This document shows positions 24,954 through 33,385 of a DNA stretch of 64,000 nt, in pieces; position 1 is the first letter of the stretch; each line of letters begins with the position of its first letter. A model generated the notes under the pieces. The model was given only the letters and a program-made list of their open reading frames with translations, was not told the origin of the DNA and did no database searches. A program made the translations under genes and the position numbers. Source of the DNA: Chryseobacterium shigense (GTDB lineage Bacteria > Bacteroidota > Bacteroidia > Flavobacteriales > Weeksellaceae); NCBI RefSeq assembly GCF_900156575.1, contig NZ_FTNY01000007.1:169394-233393 (forward strand). Reading direction: 5' to 3'.

Positions 24954-25877
24954 TTAATGAATGTTTTTAACGGAATCAACTATTTCTTCGAAATATTCAC
25001 ATTGTTGTTGGGAAGTGTTGGTGAGAATATCCCAAAAACCGTTCCTGTATTCAAAATGGAGGGCAGAAAGGTCTTTTTCGAAATTTTTCTGCAATAATGA
25101 ATAGAGCATTTCTTTATGGACCTGTGGGGCCTCAATAGAAGGTGGAACAAAATTATCATTCACCTGAAACAAGGATACATTGGTAAGTTCATCATGCTGA
25201 AGCAATACATCTTCTACAAGGCCGGAAAAAAGCTGATTGTCCTTTAAATACCAGATTTTGTCTGCAAATTCTTTGGCCAGTCTCCAGTCGTGGGAAGAAA
25301 ACAAGATGATTTTATTCTGTTCTTTAGCCAGTCTGCGAAGTGTTTTTAAAATGATAAGCTTGTTTTTCTCATCCAGATGCGTTGTAGGCTCATCCAGGAT
25401 AATCAGCGGAGAATTTTGGGTAATAGCACGCCCGATGAATGCTTTCTGCAGATTTCCGTCCGAAAGGTTTTTAAGAAGCGTGTGCCGGTATTGTCCAAGT
25501 TCCAGTTCGTCTATAATATGGGAGACTTCTTCTCTGTCCTGTTGTTTTAGTTCAAAATAAAAAGGGTAGTAGATGTATTTGCCCAAAGAAATAAGATCTT
25601 CAACAGTATAATGGTGTGGAACGGAAGATTTAGAAAAAACGACAGCAATATTTTCTGCAATTTCTTTAACGGAGAGTGCTTTTATATTTTTCTGATGAAT
25701 TAAAATTTCTCCTTTTAACAGGGGAATCTGGTGCAAAACAGACTTGATAAGCGTGGTTTTTCCAACCCCGTTATTTCCAATCAGCAGACATACGTCACCC
25801 AGTTTCAGATCTGCATGGGCATTTGAAATTAAGGTCGTGTCATAGCCTATGTTGGCATTTCGGATTTCCAGGTGCAT
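24954..25877 (-). CDS. ABC transporter ATP-binding protein (iron-siderophore/FecE type)
   Basis: A 307-residue ATPase. Walker A is GNNGVGKTT, the signature is a variant LSDGNLQK instead of LSGGQ, Walker B is LIILDEPTTHLD and the H-loop is SSHD. About 70 C-terminal residues extend beyond the ATPase core. It pairs with the FecCD-type permease at 26733-27704; the two are separated by a GxxExxY gene cassette. Together they would import an iron chelate, haem or cobalamin. No substrate-binding protein lies next to them. Confidence 0.9.
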   Translation of the reverse strand: MHLEIRNANIGYDTTLISNAHADLKLGDVCLLIGNNGVGKTTLIKSVLHQIPLLKGEILIHQKNIKALSVKEIAENIAVVFSKSSVPHHYTVEDLISLGKYIYYPFYFELKQQDREEVSHIIDELELGQYRHTLLKNLSDGNLQKAFIGRAITQNSPLIILDEPTTHLDEKNKLIILKTLRRLAKEQNKIILFSSHDWRLAKEFADKIWYLKDNQLFSGLVEDVLLQHDELTNVSLFQVNDNFVPPSIEAPQVHKEMLYSLLQKNFEKDLSALHFEYRNGFWDILTNTSQQQCEYFEEIVDSVKNIH

Positions 25878-25888
25878 TTTGTTTTATT

Positions 25889-26597
25889 GAACGCAAAGGC
25901 GCTAAGTTTTATTTATTATGCTTTACAAGGCGCAAGAAAATCAAAGATTTTCAGCAAGATTTAGTTGGCTTGTGTTGTCAATACTTCTATTCCGCTAAAT
26001 TAATATTTTTATACTATAGATGATTGACAATTCTGGTGACTCCGTTTTTAAAAATATCAGATTGGAAGTTTAGCAACAGTCCCAATTTACAGTTTGTCAT
26101 TTTTAAGTAAGTTAAAAGCCGAGCTTTATGAGTCGAATTAATGTATTCTACGGCCTTTATTTCAATTATTAATTTATTTTGAACGATGATATCCAATCTG
26201 AAAGCATTTTCAATTTTTAGATCTTCGTAAATAATAGGAAATATCTTTTGTCTTTCAATTACTAAACTCGTTTTTGAAAGCTCATAAAACAGACATTCTT
26301 CATAAACGTGCTCAAATAATCCTGCTCCAAGTTTTTTGTGGATCTTTAAACCTGCATCAAAAACTACTTTTGATAATTCATTTTCTGTCATTGCCATGTG
26401 TTTTTATACTAATATAGAGATTATTGGTGAATTTTAAAGGCGCAAGGTTTTTCTTATAATGTTGTTTTAAGGCACACAAAAATCAAAAATTTTCAGCAAT
26501 TATATCAGTATAAATCTCCAGTTAGAATTTTATCGAAGATAAAATCCTTGCGCCTTCAAACAGCATCCATATCAACTTCTTAGCGGCTTTGCGATTC
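25889..26597 (-). mobile_element. Putative element carrying a GxxExxY gene, with terminal and internal repeats
   Basis: GAACGCAAAGGCGCTAAG (25889-25906) and CTTAGCGGCTTTGCGATTC (26579-26597) are imperfect inverted repeats (one mismatch, one indel). Inside are an imperfect direct repeat of about 31 nt (25927 and 26469 onward, sharing AAAATCAAA and ATTTTCAGCAA) and an 11-bp perfect inverted repeat (AAGGCGCAAGG at 26437-26447; inverted at 26546-26556). The unit separates the ABC ATPase from its permease. Its left end is 11 nt before the ATPase start codon. Confidence 0.5.
26014..26397 (-). CDS. GxxExxY protein (PD-(D/E)XK nuclease-like)
   Basis: A 127-residue protein with the family motif GAGLFEHVYEECL (G-x2-E-x2-Y). 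A likely PD-(D/E)XK core follows: Asp in FRLDIIV and Glu-x-Lys in LIIEIKAVE. The family is placed in the nuclease superfamily by fold, but its substrate is unknown. The gene lies between permease and ATPase of an ABC importer on the same strand, inside a repeat-bracketed unit. An ATG two codons downstream (26391) is an equally plausible start. Confidence 0.9.
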   Translation of the reverse strand: MAMTENELSKVVFDAGLKIHKKLGAGLFEHVYEECLFYELSKTSLVIERQKIFPIIYEDLKIENAFRLDIIVQNKLIIEIKAVEYINSTHKARLLTYLKMTNCKLGLLLNFQSDIFKNGVTRIVNHL

Positions 26598-26600
26598 ACC

Positions 26601-26617
26601 AATACGTCAGACGTATT
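26601..26617. repeat. Perfect palindrome at the edge of the GxxExxY unit
   Basis: AATACGTCAGACGTATT is a perfect dyad around a central A, 3 nt outside the right terminal repeat of the GxxExxY unit. It could be an operator, a hairpin or a target-site feature. Confidence 0.4.
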
Positions 26618-26700
26618 TCGGAATTTCACAAGATCAATGATTTAAAAAAAAATCAGGTGTAAAATTAACGCGCAGATTTTACTTCCAGTTTAAAAAATTC

Positions 26701-26727
26701 ACCATTGACCATTGACCATTGACCATT
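26701..26727. repeat. Tandem 7-bp repeat (ACCATTG)
   Basis: Three perfect copies of ACCATTG and a fourth partial copy lie just beyond the stop of the FecCD permease. Confidence 0.7.
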
Positions 26728-26732
26728 CACTT

Positions 26733-27704
26733 TTACACCTTGTTCTGCTTCAAAAGCATCAATAAAATCACAGGTATTCCAAATACAGAACTGATCACAT
26801 TCAGAGGAATCTGTGTTTTTTCAGCTACTACTGAGAAAAGCATCATTACCAGCATGCCAAGAAACATATTAAGAATCCACTGTTGCCACAATTTGGAAGG
26901 ATTATAGATCAGTCTGCAGAAATGCGGAACAATGATTCCAATAAACAAGATAGGACCCAAAAATGCCGTTATAGAAGCCGAAAGCAGCGAAGAAGCCGCA
27001 ATGATGAGGATTTTCAGCTGATTGAGATTGACTCCCAGGCTTTGTGCATAAGAAGTTCCCAATGAGTTTCCTATCAGTGGTTTTATGGTTTTAAAACAGA
27101 AGAAAAGTCCAATGAAAACTAAGGCGGATAGTACATAAATTTGATTTCTGGTCACCATATTATTAGCCCCGAAAGACCATAAAACATAGTTTTTCAGGCT
27201 TTGGTTTTCTGCATAAAACTGCAACAAAGAAACGATGGCACCAGCAAAAGCTGAAACAAGGAATCCAAATATAATAAGGTAAGATTTATCCTGAAATTTA
27301 TTCGATAGGGAAAGCAGGACAAGCATCAGTACAAGGCTTCCTGCAATGGCCGAAAGACTGAGGAAGCTGTTTTGCAGAAACTCAGGAATCAGAAAGTCAT
27401 GAGAGAAAAAAATATAGAATGCTACAGATAAACTGGCGACCGAAGTGATTCCTAATATATCAGGTCCTGCCAGCGGATTTTGAAAGTACTCCTGCATCAG
27501 GAAACCTGACGTAGGAATTGAAATACCAGCGATAAGCATGACAAGAACCCTGTTGACACGGATCTCAGCAATCTGACTGTGAGCAGAATCCTGTAGAAAA
27601 TCCTGTAGATTTAAGCTTAAAAATCCTGTGTTCAGATTGATAACCGCAGTGAAAATAATAGCGACTGTCAGAAGTAAACACAGGATTTTGAATTTTTTTG
27701 ACAT
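26733..27704 (-). CDS. FecCD-family ABC transporter permease (iron/siderophore/cobalamin)
   Basis: A 323-residue polytopic protein with the FecCD signature elements RVNRVLVMLIAGISIPTSGFLMQEYFQNPLAGPDILGITS and, near the end, FLGPILFIGIIVPHFCRLI. About nine to ten hydrophobic segments are visible. It forms the inner-membrane channel for the ATPase at 24954, from which it is split by the GxxExxY unit. A TlpA-like lipoprotein gene lies 23 nt upstream in the same direction and is probably co-transcribed. Confidence 0.92.
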   Translation of the reverse strand: MSKKFKILCLLLTVAIIFTAVINLNTGFLSLNLQDFLQDSAHSQIAEIRVNRVLVMLIAGISIPTSGFLMQEYFQNPLAGPDILGITSVASLSVAFYIFFSHDFLIPEFLQNSFLSLSAIAGSLVLMLVLLSLSNKFQDKSYLIIFGFLVSAFAGAIVSLLQFYAENQSLKNYVLWSFGANNMVTRNQIYVLSALVFIGLFFCFKTIKPLIGNSLGTSYAQSLGVNLNQLKILIIAASSLLSASITAFLGPILFIGIIVPHFCRLIYNPSKLWQQWILNMFLGMLVMMLFSVVAEKTQIPLNVISSVFGIPVILLMLLKQNKV

Positions 27705-27727
27705 TATTCAGAAAGAATCTGGATCGT

Positions 27728-28288
27728 TTATTTTAAAAGAGCTTCAACTTTAGAATTCAATGTTTCTTCAGTCATCATGCCTAAGTACTCATCGGTTGTA
27801 TCGCCTTTTCTTAAATAGGTAAAAGGAATTGAGCCACCGTCCCACTGCTTGAAATGAGTTTTAAAAAAAGTAGCATCTAATTTTTGCCCGTCTAAAAGAA
27901 TAATATTAGAGGCCAGATTATTCTCCTGTGCAAATTTTTTCACAGAACTGTTCCATTCAGATTTGTCATCAAGGTTGATAAATGTGAATTTTACCGGTTT
28001 ACCTTTTAGCTCCTCCATTTTTTTCTTAAAGTGAGGGATCTCTCTCATACAAGGGCCGCACCAGGTCGCAAAAAAATTGGTTACATATAAAGTGTCATTC
28101 TTTTGGGCTAAAAATTTCCCCAGGTTTTCAGGAGAAAGCTCCTTTGAGGTGTAGGCTCTCGTTGCTGAAGCAGTATTTTCCGTTACTGAAGCTGAATCTG
28201 CCACAGCAGTATTCTCTATTTTCTGGCCTTCTTTTTTACAGCTGTAAAGAGCCGTAAGAATAAGCGTGGATAAAATTATCTTCTTCAT
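27728..28288 (-). CDS. TlpA-like thioredoxin-fold lipoprotein
   Basis: A 186-residue lipoprotein. The lipobox LYSC gives a lipidated Cys17, followed by a 30-residue linker and a thioredoxin fold with the redox motif Cys77-Gly-Pro-Cys80 in FFATWCGPC. It is a membrane-anchored periplasmic thiol-disulfide reductase, of the kind that keeps extracytoplasmic cysteines reduced, for example in cytochrome c maturation or methionine-sulfoxide repair. It precedes the FecCD permease and is divergent from the reductase gene at 28321, only 32 bp away. Confidence 0.9.
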   Translation of the reverse strand: MKKIILSTLILTALYSCKKEGQKIENTAVADSASVTENTASATRAYTSKELSPENLGKFLAQKNDTLYVTNFFATWCGPCMREIPHFKKKMEELKGKPVKFTFINLDDKSEWNSSVKKFAQENNLASNIILLDGQKLDATFFKTHFKQWDGGSIPFTYLRKGDTTDEYLGMMTEETLNSKVEALLK

Positions 28289-28303
28289 AAATTATTTTTT
28301 GAC

Positions 28304-28311
28304 TATTTTTG
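28304..28311 (+). promoter_or_regulatory. -7 box immediately before the reductase gene at 28321
   Basis: TATTTTTG ends 9 nt before the ATG. If used, the mRNA leader would be only a few nucleotides. No TTG is seen at the expected -33 distance. Confidence 0.5.
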
Positions 28312-28320
28312 AATTGAAGT

Positions 28321-29445
28321 ATGGAACAACAAATCTATAAAGGGAAACTGATACAGTTTCATCCGTTAAAAGTAACGAAAAAGGAACAACTGACCAAAAA
28401 TACTTTTTCTCTCGAATTCGAGATTCCCGGGAATTTACAAGAGCATTTTAAGTTTGAAGCTGGCCAATACGTCAGCCTGAAATTTGCAGCAAATGGGCAT
28501 GAAGTTATTAATGATTATTCGATGACATCCGCTCCGTATGAAAAGAAGATAAGCCTGGGGATCAAGGTAAACTCGTCTAAAGGAGCTACTTCGGAACTCT
28601 TTAAAAATTATCAGGTTGGAGATGTGCTGATGGTAGGAGAGCCTTCCGGAAGATTTACGCTGGTTTCAAAACCGAGCGAATTCCGAACAATTATTGCTTT
28701 TGCGGCAGGAATAGGAATTACCCCAATTTTAAGCCATTTTAAAAATATTCTGCATACAGAACCCCGCACCAGACTCTTTTTATTCTTCGGGAATAAAAGT
28801 TCTGAAGAACTTATTTACAGAGAACAATTAGATGACCTTGTAAGAATCTGGGGTGAACGGATGCAAATCTTTTACTTCTTTTCACAGGAAAAAACGGCTG
28901 ACCAGTTTTTCTACGGAAGACTGGATGAAAAGAAACTCAATCTGATCATCAACCAGATTTTGCACCTGGACGATACTGACGAAGAATCTACCATTTGGGA
29001 TGCGGTAGATGAAGTGTTGATCTGCGGTAAAGGAGAAATGATCAAATCGCTCGCCAATGCGTGTTATCATCATGGGATTCCGAAAAAGAATATCCATTTT
29101 GAGCTTTTTGAAGAATATAATGACGATATTTATCCTGTAGAAAAAGAATTTCCACTGATAGAGAATGTAGAAGTGGCGTTTAAGATGCTTGGTAAAGTGT
29201 ATGAGACGCATTTTTCAGACAACAGAGATAAGATATTGCAACAGCTTTTGATTCAAAAATTTCCGGTTCCTTATTCATGCAAGTCCGGAATTTGCGGAAG
29301 CTGCGAATGTTATCTTGAAGAAGGAGAAGTTGAACTTCTGGAAAATGAATATCTGACGGAAAAGGAAGAGGCACAGGGGAAAATATTAGCGTGTATGTCG
29401 ATTGTAAAAAGTAAAAAAATAAAGCTTAACTTTGACCTTAGTTGA
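28321..29445 (+). CDS. Ferredoxin-NADP reductase / PaaE-like flavin oxidoreductase with C-terminal 2Fe-2S domain
   Basis: A 374-residue protein with three modules. First is the FAD-binding barrel (about 10-110, with NDYSMTSAP and GATSELF); second the NAD(P)-binding domain (about 120-260, AFAAGIGITPILS and ICGKGEM). Last comes a plant-type ferredoxin domain with cluster ligands Cys320, Cys325, Cys328 and Cys358 (C-x4-C-x2-C-x29-C). It moves electrons from NAD(P)H through FAD and 2Fe-2S to a partner oxygenase or reductase. No paaA-D subunits are nearby, so the partner is unknown. Its stop overlaps the TTG start of the next gene. Confidence 0.92.
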   Translation: MEQQIYKGKLIQFHPLKVTKKEQLTKNTFSLEFEIPGNLQEHFKFEAGQYVSLKFAANGHEVINDYSMTSAPYEKKISLGIKVNSSKGATSELFKNYQVGDVLMVGEPSGRFTLVSKPSEFRTIIAFAAGIGITPILSHFKNILHTEPRTRLFLFFGNKSSEELIYREQLDDLVRIWGERMQIFYFFSQEKTADQFFYGRLDEKKLNLIINQILHLDDTDEESTIWDAVDEVLICGKGEMIKSLANACYHHGIPKKNIHFELFEEYNDDIYPVEKEFPLIENVEVAFKMLGKVYETHFSDNRDKILQQLLIQKFPVPYSCKSGICGSCECYLEEGEVELLENEYLTEKEEAQGKILACMSIVKSKKIKLNFDLS

Positions 29446-30059
29446 GAATTATCAGGAACATATTTAACTTAACTTTTATATCAGCAGAAATAGGAATTCT
29501 GGTGATATGTTTGTGTAATGCCTGGGTATTCGGGCTTACAAACGGACGTACCTATACCAAGATCTCAAAAATCCCTCCCCGTGAAGTGGCGCTGGTTCTG
29601 GGAACTTCTCCCAAGATGAGATCGGGATTATCCAATCCCTATTTTACCAAGAGGATGGATGCTGCCGCCCTTTTGTATCATCATGGAAAAATCAAAAAAA
29701 TCATTGTAAGCGGAGAGAAAAGTCAGGGATATAATGAGCCTGCTGCGATGAAAAATTATCTGGTGAATCAGGAAGGTGTTCCCGGTGACATTATTGTGGA
29801 AGACCCGAAAGGATTTAATACCTATAAAAGTATTCTCCGCTGTAAAGATGTCTACAAAAAGAAAGACGTAATCATTGTTTCACAGGGCTTTCATAATCTT
29901 CGTGCCCTGTTTTTTGCAAGAAACAACAATATGAATGCCCTTGGATTTGATGCACAGGATGTCACAAAACCTGAAAGCTACTACAGAAACCAAGCCAGAG
30001 AAGTACTCGCCAGAGTGATTGCTGTAGTCTATTTCATATTGGGGATTTCTCCGGATTAG
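29442..30059 (+). CDS. SanA/YdcF-like DUF218 membrane protein
   Basis: A 205-residue protein with one N-terminal membrane helix (about residues 8-30) and a DUF218 domain: VALVLGTSPKMRSG, NPYFTKRMDAAALLY, KIIVSGE and DAQDV. It resembles SanA, which affects envelope permeability (vancomycin sensitivity) in enterobacteria. The start is TTG at 29442, overlapping the previous gene's TGA in a TTGA junction, which implies translational coupling. No in-frame ATG lies before the conserved part. Confidence 0.85.
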   Translation: MRIIRNIFNLTFISAEIGILVICLCNAWVFGLTNGRTYTKISKIPPREVALVLGTSPKMRSGLSNPYFTKRMDAAALLYHHGKIKKIIVSGEKSQGYNEPAAMKNYLVNQEGVPGDIIVEDPKGFNTYKSILRCKDVYKKKDVIIVSQGFHNLRALFFARNNNMNALGFDAQDVTKPESYYRNQAREVLARVIAVVYFILGISPD

Positions 30060-32644
30060 AAAGGATATCCGAATGCGATATTCAGGGTAGGTTTGAAAGG
30101 CTGGAAATTTTTAAATCTCCATCGGTCTCCTTCAGGTTTATTCGGATCATAGATTTTATAAGCAAGATCCAGTCTGAACGTAATATACGCTACATTAACC
30201 CTTAGCCCGAATCCACTTCCGATTCCCATCTGTCCTAAGAATTTATTAAACTTAAATTCATCGCCATAGCTGCCGTTTTCGTTGGAACTTTTAAGGCTCC
30301 AGGTGTTTCCGATATCGGTAAATATAGCCCCTTCATACATTTCATTAAAAGGAACCCTGTATTCTATATTGGTGGTCAGTTTTACATTATCTGTCATGTA
30401 GGTACGAACTCTTTCGTCCAGCTGAGAATCTGCAGGTCCCAGTCCTCCAAAGGCTACCCAAGCTCTGATGTCATTGGATCCACCATTAAAATAAGATTTG
30501 ATGACTGGCATACTGGTAGAGTTTCCAAAAGGAATACCCACACCAATGAACTGACGCAATACCAGGGTCTGATTGCCGTTGAATTTAAAATATTTTCTGG
30601 TATCAATATCAAATTTTACAAACTGTGCATAAGGAATTCCAAAGATGGTTCTCTGCGGACTTGTTACAACCCCTCCATCATCTCTTTTTTGATTAAATAT
30701 GCTTAATATATTCCCTGCAAGCTCTACTTTTCCGTTAAAATAAAATGCATTGGGGTAATCTTTCTTACCAATCTCATTATAAACAAAATTATAGATCATA
30801 GAGGAGATGATGACATCTTGAGTCTGTCTGTCTTTGTTCACAAGAGTTCCTCTGAATGCATTTAGAAGATCCAGTCCTTTCTGATCAAGCGTACCCGGAT
30901 AGCTGGGGTCAGCAACGATCTCTTTCGAAATATAATCAATGCTTAGTTTGCCTGCCTCGTAGTCCGGCTTCAGAGTCGGATCGTGGGCAAAATAACTGGC
31001 AAAGATGTCTTTTCTTATGCTTTCGTCATTAACGAAATAGTCATAGTACGCATCTTTGTTTTTGGTAAGACTGACCTGTGTATTGAAGAGGGTAAGTCTG
31101 TGGGAAACCTGATCATTAACGTTTGCCTGATAATTTAATCCCGTATTGAAATTGACCCTTCCCAAACCGATATTATTCTGTAACGAGGCTCCTAATAGTA
31201 TGGAAGAGGTAGGGGTATATCTTTTCGGAAGTAATTTATAATAATCAAACGGAAGCAGCAGTCTAGGGAAATTAAGGGCTGCCTGAGCTGAAATTTCATA
31301 GGCAACTTCTCTTTTATCAATGTTTTTGGTACTTCTGATCGATCCGAATGTTCCTGAAATACTTGTAGAAAGGTTTTCTGCCCCTCTGAAAATATTCCTT
31401 GTGGTAAGATCTACAGAAGGCGATACCCCAAGATTCAGGATCTGCGAATAGTTGATATCCGTTCCCAGTTTAAGTTCATATTTAGGAAGCGGTTTCAATA
31501 GATACAAAACATCAACGATACTGTCATTGGGTGATATTCCGCCACCTCTTCTCAGAGAGTCTCTTGCCTTCAGGATACTGAAGTTGTTCATCGCGATGAA
31601 ATTCCTCTTGGTAAGATCCAGATTTTTTTGATCATATACTTTTTTACTGTCCACAATTACAGCTCTCCATAACGAAGACGTTTTGTAACTGTTGTCCATT
31701 TTGTGGAATCTTATTCTTCTTAAGCTGTCCTTGATGGTGTTTTTAGGAAAATCACCTGCTTCGTTGACAATGGCAACATCTATATTTCCTATTGTCGCTA
31801 CTTTATAAGGATGATCTGCCGAATCTTTGTGAATTTCCAGGGTAAGAGGAACCTGTTTTTTGCTTTTCAGAGAATCTGCAACGAAATAAATCTCTTCATT
31901 GGAACTGTTGAATCTGTAATATCCGTTTTCACGCATCAGATCAGTAATTCGTATTACTTCTTTTTCAAGAACAGTCTGGTCCAGCCTTTGCCCTGATCTG
32001 ATAAGACTTTTGTCTAGCTTTTGCCAGTAAAGGCCTTTTACGGTAGGGTCGGTAATATTGTAATAATAATCTTTAATATAGGTGGGATCGTTATGTTTAA
32101 TGATGTAATCTACAACGGCTTTCTTAGAGGTGGAATCAAGAGAATGTTTTACCTGTACGTCAGCATCCCAAAAACCTCTGTACACCAGTCTTTTTTCAAT
32201 AGATTCTGTACTTTTTTCACTTCTGGTCTGATCCAGGATGACCGGCGGAGTTCCCCAGCTGTGAAGCAAACGGTCTAAAAATAATGTTTTTCCTACACTG
32301 CTTTTCATATTGTATTTCAGGAAAAGAGAATCTCTGAGTTTCTGATTTCTCATTTCGCTGGGGTAGGTCATGTAGTCATTGAGCAGGGTATCATATTTGG
32401 GATTGGCCATATTATAAAAACCTAAACTCAACGGAGCGAACAGAAGTTGCTTTTTGTTAGGCTTCTGCTGAACATAGTCTTTCAGTTCTTCATCAATAGA
32501 TTCCTTCTTGTCTTCAAGCTCAAATTTGTTCTTAGTAAGCAAATATTCCCCGTCCGGAACTTTTTTTGTTGTACTGCACGCATAAAGGAGACCAACAAAT
32601 GTTGCAAATGAGATAATTTTATAATATTTTTGAGGAGAATTCAT
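30056..32644 (-). CDS. BamA/TamA-family outer-membrane lipoprotein (surface antigen D15-like)
   Basis: An 862-residue protein. From the ATG at 32644 the N-terminus is a lipoprotein signal with Cys23 in LLYACS. POTRA-like segments follow, then a C-terminal Omp85 beta-barrel (about 450-862) with the typical GGSNDIRAW and LTTNIEYRVPF and a final aromatic-ended strand. It belongs to the TamA/TamL-like lipidated Omp85 proteins common in Bacteroidota, thought to help insert outer-membrane proteins. The upstream in-frame ATG at 32662 would spoil the signal and overlaps the divergent gene. Stops 4 nt inside the convergent SanA-like gene. Confidence 0.92.
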   Translation of the reverse strand: MNSPQKYYKIISFATFVGLLYACSTTKKVPDGEYLLTKNKFELEDKKESIDEELKDYVQQKPNKKQLLFAPLSLGFYNMANPKYDTLLNDYMTYPSEMRNQKLRDSLFLKYNMKSSVGKTLFLDRLLHSWGTPPVILDQTRSEKSTESIEKRLVYRGFWDADVQVKHSLDSTSKKAVVDYIIKHNDPTYIKDYYYNITDPTVKGLYWQKLDKSLIRSGQRLDQTVLEKEVIRITDLMRENGYYRFNSSNEEIYFVADSLKSKKQVPLTLEIHKDSADHPYKVATIGNIDVAIVNEAGDFPKNTIKDSLRRIRFHKMDNSYKTSSLWRAVIVDSKKVYDQKNLDLTKRNFIAMNNFSILKARDSLRRGGGISPNDSIVDVLYLLKPLPKYELKLGTDINYSQILNLGVSPSVDLTTRNIFRGAENLSTSISGTFGSIRSTKNIDKREVAYEISAQAALNFPRLLLPFDYYKLLPKRYTPTSSILLGASLQNNIGLGRVNFNTGLNYQANVNDQVSHRLTLFNTQVSLTKNKDAYYDYFVNDESIRKDIFASYFAHDPTLKPDYEAGKLSIDYISKEIVADPSYPGTLDQKGLDLLNAFRGTLVNKDRQTQDVIISSMIYNFVYNEIGKKDYPNAFYFNGKVELAGNILSIFNQKRDDGGVVTSPQRTIFGIPYAQFVKFDIDTRKYFKFNGNQTLVLRQFIGVGIPFGNSTSMPVIKSYFNGGSNDIRAWVAFGGLGPADSQLDERVRTYMTDNVKLTTNIEYRVPFNEMYEGAIFTDIGNTWSLKSSNENGSYGDEFKFNKFLGQMGIGSGFGLRVNVAYITFRLDLAYKIYDPNKPEGDRWRFKNFQPFKPTLNIAFGYPF
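32602..32632 (+). promoter_or_regulatory. Promoter of the TrmH-type methyltransferase, inside the BamA-like gene
   Basis: TTG (32602-32604), a 20-nt spacer and TATTTTTG (32625-32632): a full consensus match. It overlaps the first codons of the divergent minus-strand gene and ends 15 nt before the ATG at 32648. Confidence 0.75.
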
Positions 32645-32647
32645 ATA

Positions 32648-33373
32648 ATGCTTACAGCTCATACAATAAAAATTTTACAGTCTTTAGATAAAAAGAAGTT
32701 CAGACAAAAATACAATTTGTTTTTGGTTGAAGGTAATAAAATCATCAGTGAACTTCCTCAATCTAATTTTAAAGTTAAAGAAATATTTTCTACCGATCCG
32801 CAAAAACTGGACCGTACAGATATTCCTGTTATAGAGATTGGTGAAAATGAGCTGAAAAAAATCAGCTTCCTTAAAACACCTAAAGATTCTGTCGCAGTAT
32901 GTTATCTGCCGGAACAGGAAAAAAATGATGATAAGGAGGTGCAGCTTGTTTTAGATGGGATCCAGGATCCGGGGAATCTGGGGACTATTATCCGCCTGGC
33001 AGACTGGTTTGGAATAGAACAGATAATCTGTAGTGAGGATACTGTAGATGTCTATAATCCTAAAGTAGTCCAGGCCACTATGGGTTCTTTTACGAGAGTG
33101 AATATAGTGTATAAAGATCTGGTGGAATACCTTTCCAAAACGGAGAATATCAATATAGGAACAGATATGGAAGGAGAGAGTATTTATACTTTTGAAAAAC
33201 CTGAAAAAATAAATCTCATTCTGGGTAATGAAGGAAACGGTATGCGTCCTGAAACGGAGAAACTTCTTCAAAAGTGTATTACCATTCCGAGATTTGGAAA
33301 ATCCCAGTCTACAGAAAGCCTGAATGTTTCTATGGCGGCGGGGATTATACTGGGGCAATTATTTTCTAGATAG
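32648..33373 (+). CDS. TrmH/SpoU-family RNA 2'-O-methyltransferase
   Basis: A 241-residue SPOUT methyltransferase. An N-terminal substrate-binding domain (about 1-95, KFRQKYNLFLVEGNKII) is followed by the SpoU knot with LDGIQDPGNLGTIIRLADWFGI, NPKVVQATMGSFTRV, LILGNEGNGM and IPRFGKSQSTESLNVSMAAGI. It uses S-adenosylmethionine to methylate ribose in rRNA or tRNA; the target is not known. The ATG at 32648 fits the promoter at 32602-32632. The start codon of the divergent BamA-like gene is only 3 nt away. Confidence 0.92.
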   Translation: MLTAHTIKILQSLDKKKFRQKYNLFLVEGNKIISELPQSNFKVKEIFSTDPQKLDRTDIPVIEIGENELKKISFLKTPKDSVAVCYLPEQEKNDDKEVQLVLDGIQDPGNLGTIIRLADWFGIEQIICSEDTVDVYNPKVVQATMGSFTRVNIVYKDLVEYLSKTENINIGTDMEGESIYTFEKPEKINLILGNEGNGMRPETEKLLQKCITIPRFGKSQSTESLNVSMAAGIILGQLFSR

Positions 33374-33385
33374 ATATCAGATAGG

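Noticed and set aside
26701..26727. CRISPR-like repeats
   Set aside because: The 7-bp units are directly adjacent with no spacers and there are no cas genes.
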